From UBA7330 sp043554545 (lineage in GTDB: Bacteria; Bacteroidota; Bacteroidia; Cytophagales; Cyclobacteriaceae), in the NCBI GenBank assembly GCA_043554545.1, contig CP121337.1, forward strand, positions 3,100,001-3,164,000: a DNA stretch of 64,000 bases. Direction: 5' to 3'. The translations under genes were made by a program, and so were the position numbers. The notes beneath the pieces are model-generated. The model did not search any database, was not told the origin of the DNA, and was given only the letters and a program-made list of their open reading frames with translations. This document shows, in pieces, positions 60,854 through 64,000 of this stretch (the first letter of the stretch is position 1; every line of letters starts with the position of its first letter).

Positions 60854-61269
60854 ATGTTCAGATGTTCCGACATTTGGATGCTTTGATACCAACTCACCCT
60901 GAAGTCAAATAGCGGTTATTGCTTTACGACCACCCTGACGAGCCGTCCGACTCTCCAAAGAGAGGGAGATCCTTATTTAGGAAAAATAAAAAAAAGTATC
61001 GTCATTCCGAACGAGTGTCTTATTGTTCCATAGATGCAGGATTTTAGAGTCTGGATGTTTGAAAATGGGAAAGGAATATTTTGTCGAGTGAAGGAATCTC
61101 ATGACTGGTGTAGAGGAACGGGGATAACCTTATACACGGTCACGTGCAGGAGATTCCCGCGCTTCGTTACACTCCGCTCGGAATGACGTGAATTTCTATG
61201 GTTTCTTTTCGCTGGCTTCCCCTGCACCCGTCAAGGTCCCATACCAACTCACCTTGTCATTCAGAGAAC
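60854..61269. other. 416-bp gene-free region with dispersed repeats
   Basis: Carries a degenerate R1-like copy (60888-61010, ACCAACTCACCC and CTCTC-CAAA-GAGAG) and the best hairpin element (61000-61188). A final ACCAACTCACC at 61244-61254 is R1 debris. I see no gene. Confidence 0.7.
61000..61188. repeat. 189-bp hairpin element with nested inverted arms
   Basis: Outer arms CGTCATTCCGA and TCGGAATGACG, inner arms GGAATCTC (61093-61100) and GAGATTCC (61150-61157). No coding capacity. The layout suggests a non-autonomous hairpin element. Confidence 0.65.
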
Positions 61270-62040
61270 CTACTGTAACGGGTAGCGCTCCTCGATGCCG
61301 AGTCCGAACAGGGCAAAATCGTATTTTACGGGATCTGAGGGGTCCATCAATTTCAGGTTATCTGTCAATTCAAGGGCCGTCTTCCAGTCGGTCTGTTTTC
61401 TGGAGATCAGGCCCAGCCGACGTGCTACCCGGTCCACATGCAAGTCACAGGGGCAGATCAGGTCAGCAGGGGAAATTTTTGGCCATAGTCCAAAATCGAC
61501 GCCCGCATCGTCTTTTCTGACCATCCATCTTAGGAACATGTTCATGCGCTTACATGCAGAATTGCGTATGGGTGAAGGGATGTGCTTATAGGTGCGTTTC
61601 GGGTGATCCGGCAAGGAGAAAAAATGATAAAAAAAGTGCGTAAGCCGGGACTCCATGGACGGATGATCTTCGACAGGGATAAAAGCAGACTCCAAAGACT
61701 CATGCTGACGATAATGCCATTTGAAAAAAGAAATGAAATACAGGGCATCTGTCGGATTGAAGGTTCTGTGTTTGAATTGTAAAAATCGTTTGAGGTCCTG
61801 CTCCGTATGGTGGAGCACAAAATCATGCGGCGCATCGTCCATCAAGGCAAAAAACTCCAGACATTTATTGATGATCGTTTTACGCTGGCCCCAGGCCAGC
61901 ATAGCCGCAACAAAGCCACTGATCTCGATGTCCTGCTTTTTGGTGAATCTTCTGGGTATGCTGATTGGATCGTTTGGGATGAAATCCGGTTGGTTATACT
62001 TCACCACCAGCTCTTCCAGGTATGCCTTGAGCTCCTCCAC
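61270..62040 (-). CDS. TIGR02757 (DUF2400) family protein
   Basis: A 256-residue cytoplasmic protein. DPISIPRRFTKKQDIEISGFVAAMLAWGQRKTIINKC and the LICPCDLHVDRVARRLGL segment are diagnostic of this family, which is found mainly in Bacteroidota and proposed to be DNA-glycosylase-like; function unproven. It follows the LysM gene by no gap (62040/62041), a likely co-transcript. Confidence 0.92.
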   Translation of the reverse strand: MEELKAYLEELVVKYNQPDFIPNDPISIPRRFTKKQDIEISGFVAAMLAWGQRKTIINKCLEFFALMDDAPHDFVLHHTEQDLKRFLQFKHRTFNPTDALYFISFFKWHYRQHESLESAFIPVEDHPSMESRLTHFFYHFFSLPDHPKRTYKHIPSPIRNSACKRMNMFLRWMVRKDDAGVDFGLWPKISPADLICPCDLHVDRVARRLGLISRKQTDWKTALELTDNLKLMDPSDPVKYDFALFGLGIEERYPLQ

Positions 62041-63081
62041 CTATTCCTCGTAGTAGGAAATTTCGACCCTGGCACGTGGATCGATGATCCCTAACCGTTT
62101 GAAGGCTACCGGGGTAATCCTGATCAGAACATTCTCATTCAGGCCCGTGTTGGGCAGCTTGGCCACCACTTTTACAAAGACTTTTTGATTGTTCATGAGG
62201 TTCCTCACCTCGACCAGCGATCCGATGGGCTGTTCACGGTGCAAACACAGGTACTTATCCGTAGGAATAACATCCTCAATTTTTAGCGCGATTCCTTCTT
62301 CCACAATCCTGACAAATCCACTTTGATCCACGATCCGTTTTTTGATGCCATAGGGCGTCTTCACAATCTTTGGCGCTGCCCTTACGACATCTACCTTCTG
62401 CTTTAGCCTGATCTCCTGTCCGATAGCTAAATGGTCACTGGTCAGTGCGTTCCAGTAGATGACACTGTCCACACGTACGCCGTATCGGTCTGCAATGGTT
62501 TTAATCTCATCCCCACTTTGGACGCTGTACAAGACAAAATCATCCTCTTCCTCTTTGGCAGGCCTTAGCGGATCTGAGGTAGACGCTTCCGTCGTTGTAT
62601 TTTCCGTTACAGTAGTCGCATTTCTATTTGGTATCACGTATTCTTCACGTGGCCCTACCTCCCTGATGGCCAACTCCTGTCCGATAGCGATCTCGTTGCC
62701 CGACAGGCTATTCATCTCCTTGAGCTCATACACCCTCAACCCATACTGCTGAGAGATGCTAAATAGTGTTTCTCCGGTGGCCACGGTGTGGATGGTTTCC
62801 TTTGGCTTCTGTGATGCGGTTATTTCCTGTGGGACGTCTTTGACGGGGATCCTGAGCAATTGTCCCAGGGAAATGGTATTGTCAATGATCTCGTTGGAAG
62901 TGGTTATCTCACTGATCTCTGCCTGGTACCTTTTACTCAGCGAATACAAAGTTTCTCCCCTTTCTACCTCATGGATGACCATGAGCTTTCCGTCTGACCT
63001 TTCTACCCGCAAGGAGTCCAGCGAAAACCCATATAGGCTGAGCAGCAGCAATAAAAATGTTAAACTATAGTTCAATGGCAT
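62041..63081 (-). CDS. Secreted LysM-repeat protein with RlpA-like domain
   Basis: A 346-residue protein from the ATG at 63081 (MPLNYSLTFLLLLLSLYGFS signal). An upstream ATG at 63177 would add 32 non-hydrophobic residues inside the neighbouring gene, so it is rejected. Three LysM repeats (VERGETLYSLSKRYQ, VATGETLFSISQQYG, VQSGDEIKTIADRYG) precede a C-terminal double-psi beta-barrel like that of RlpA (LHREQPIGSLVEVRNL, VKVVAKLPNTG). It should bind peptidoglycan. It overlaps the preceding DUF4905 gene by 17 nt. Confidence 0.9.
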   Translation of the reverse strand: MPLNYSLTFLLLLLSLYGFSLDSLRVERSDGKLMVIHEVERGETLYSLSKRYQAEISEITTSNEIIDNTISLGQLLRIPVKDVPQEITASQKPKETIHTVATGETLFSISQQYGLRVYELKEMNSLSGNEIAIGQELAIREVGPREEYVIPNRNATTVTENTTTEASTSDPLRPAKEEEDDFVLYSVQSGDEIKTIADRYGVRVDSVIYWNALTSDHLAIGQEIRLKQKVDVVRAAPKIVKTPYGIKKRIVDQSGFVRIVEEGIALKIEDVIPTDKYLCLHREQPIGSLVEVRNLMNNQKVFVKVVAKLPNTGLNENVLIRITPVAFKRLGIIDPRARVEISYYEE

Positions 63082-63808
63082 TGATCTGTTTCCTTTCAAC
63101 GATGAATACAAGGTAATTATTGAATACAAAAAATCCTTCCGGGGCCATACCCTCCATCTTGTGATCCAATATCTCATGGTAAATTTCCTCCTCTTCCCGG
63201 ATAACCACCAATTTTCTAGCCAATTCTTTTTCAGATCTTAAATAATAACAGATAATGATGCAGTTATTCACTTCGAGATAGTCCACCAAAGGACCGATCT
63301 CCTGGCCTGAGAAGTATTCTTTCACCACCTCATAGGAAGAACTGCCTTCCTCAAATACCACCGGTGTTACACAGTGATTATCAGCCTTACTCTTTGGTGT
63401 GACGGGTATTGACTCCTCCAAATGACTGGACGGGTCTTCTATCTTTTGGTAGGTTAGCTTTCCCGCTTTAAAATCTATCATCTGGTGACCCGGGAGATCC
63501 TTAATTACCACACCCGTGCTATTAGCAACGATAAGTGCTTTATCTAATGGGTTTTGGGGATCCTGGTATTTTTCTATGAAGAGATGCTCCTGGTCAAACA
63601 GCTGAAGCGAACTCCACCAGTCTGCGCCAGCTACTGTAAAAGGCTCATTCAGCTGCTTATTCACCAAATCCAGGACCGCATATGAAGTCATCAGCTGGTC
63701 CTGATCTCTCAGCTCCAGCATCAGTTTTCCCGCTTCCTGATCAATTGCCGTCTTCCAGATGACTCCACTGACGTTAAAAGAAAATGCCAAATTCAATAGC
63801 TGCCTCAA
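63065..63808 (-). CDS. DUF4905 family protein
   Basis: A 247-residue protein matching the DUF4905 pattern (AFSFNVSGVIWKTAID, QLFDQEHLFIEKYQDPQNPLDKALIV, GYLR-like beta strands), a family nearly confined to Cytophagales. It reads like a beta-propeller-type soluble protein with no signal. The visible start is TTG at 63808. Upstream of the LysM gene and probably co-transcribed; role unknown. Confidence 0.78.
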   Translation of the reverse strand: MRQLLNLAFSFNVSGVIWKTAIDQEAGKLMLELRDQDQLMTSYAVLDLVNKQLNEPFTVAGADWWSSLQLFDQEHLFIEKYQDPQNPLDKALIVANSTGVVIKDLPGHQMIDFKAGKLTYQKIEDPSSHLEESIPVTPKSKADNHCVTPVVFEEGSSSYEVVKEYFSGQEIGPLVDYLEVNNCIIICYYLRSEKELARKLVVIREEEEIYHEILDHKMEGMAPEGFFVFNNYLVFIVERKQINAIEL

Positions 63809-63860
63809 GCCTTCTGATGTATTTTTACTAAATAATTAACGCAAAGTTAGACAGATCGAG

Positions 63861-64000
63861 ATGGTCAGAAAAATATTGATTTTGATACTTGTACTTTATG
63901 GAGGTGCTGCGCTCAGCCAGGGCAACGACAGCATCACTGTATTTCACATGCAGGTGGCTGCTAATATCGATCCCCGAACCAACCGATATACGGAGTTGGC
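63861..64000 (+). CDS. NfeD-like serine protease (partial, 5' end only)
   Basis: The first 46 codons are in the window: signal MVRKILILILVLYGGAALSQ, then VFHMQVAANIDPRTNRYTELA, which resembles the start of the ClpP-like protease domain of NfeD/NfeD1b membrane proteins (IDPxxxRYxxxA). The gene continues off the window. Divergent from DUF4905 across 52 bp. Confidence 0.65.
   Translation, partial: MVRKILILILVLYGGAALSQGNDSITVFHMQVAANIDPRTNRYTEL

Overview
The window looks like a chromosomal segment of a marine Bacteroidota, most probably Cytophagales. Supports are the AT-leaning base composition, families typical of the phylum (DUF4296, DUF3822, DUF4905, DUF1573, Nudix-type AraR, BatA/BatD-like proteins), A-rich leaders instead of strong Shine-Dalgarno sites, TTG/GTG starts on several core genes, and two promoter-like sites of the TTTG / TANNTTTG type. 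The genus cannot be named from sequence alone.

Region 1 (1-28.5 kb) is a polysaccharide-utilisation region without SusC/SusD in view. A tight minus-strand operon (9863 down to 1) encodes four S1-type sulfatases, a GH31 enzyme, a GH43-like propeller lipoprotein and a DUF1961 protein. Its last gene is a sulfatase that runs into a GH78 (alpha-L-rhamnosidase) N-terminal domain at the window edge. Next come a pirin and an L-arabinose module: araD, araA, an SSS symporter, a GH43_26-like arabinofuranosidase and an aldose 1-epimerase in one direction, Nudix-type AraR in the other. A 2-keto-3-deoxygalactonate kinase/aldolase pair and a GH51 arabinofuranosidase follow. Three matching 21-bp palindromes, one before araD/araR and two in tandem between dgoK and GH51, are strong AraR operator candidates. 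Two further sulfatases with HEAT-like tails, a phosphotriesterase-family lipoprotein and an SGNH hydrolase complete the set. Together they suggest use of a sulfated, arabinose- and probably rhamnose/galactose-containing algal polymer: extracytoplasmic desulfation and exo-hydrolysis, sodium-coupled uptake, then isomerase/epimerase and KDPGal-type catabolism. No ribulokinase or sulfatase-maturing enzyme is present in the window.

Region 2 (25.6-28.8 kb) sits beside an initiator tRNA-Met. A 122-bp direct repeat beginning with the tRNA 3'-end sequence brackets one sulfatase, an S23-type four-helix-bundle gene and a decayed partial copy of that gene.

Region 3 (29-64 kb) is mostly housekeeping: era, der, a SprT-like gene, a ParA-like ATPase, a large SGNH/propeller/cytochrome c protein facing a ThuA protein, a DASS transporter-histidine kinase-response regulator-porin operon, a DUF4296-mutS2-cytochrome b5-sugar kinase-murQ operon, a DUF58/BatD/BatA cluster, an acyl-adenylase (GH3-type)/LysE pair, yggS, a pseudopilin-like protein, DUF3822, coaD, pyrE, TIGR02757, a LysM/RlpA-like protein, DUF4905 and the start of an NfeD-like protease.

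Region 4 (56.8-59.4 kb) is a gene-free, repeat-rich island: a 13-unit hexamer array, duplicated blocks of about 190 and 297 bp, dispersed hairpin elements, and two colinear paralogous units that look like small structured RNA genes with their own promoters. The RNA pair is the most novel-looking signal in the window.
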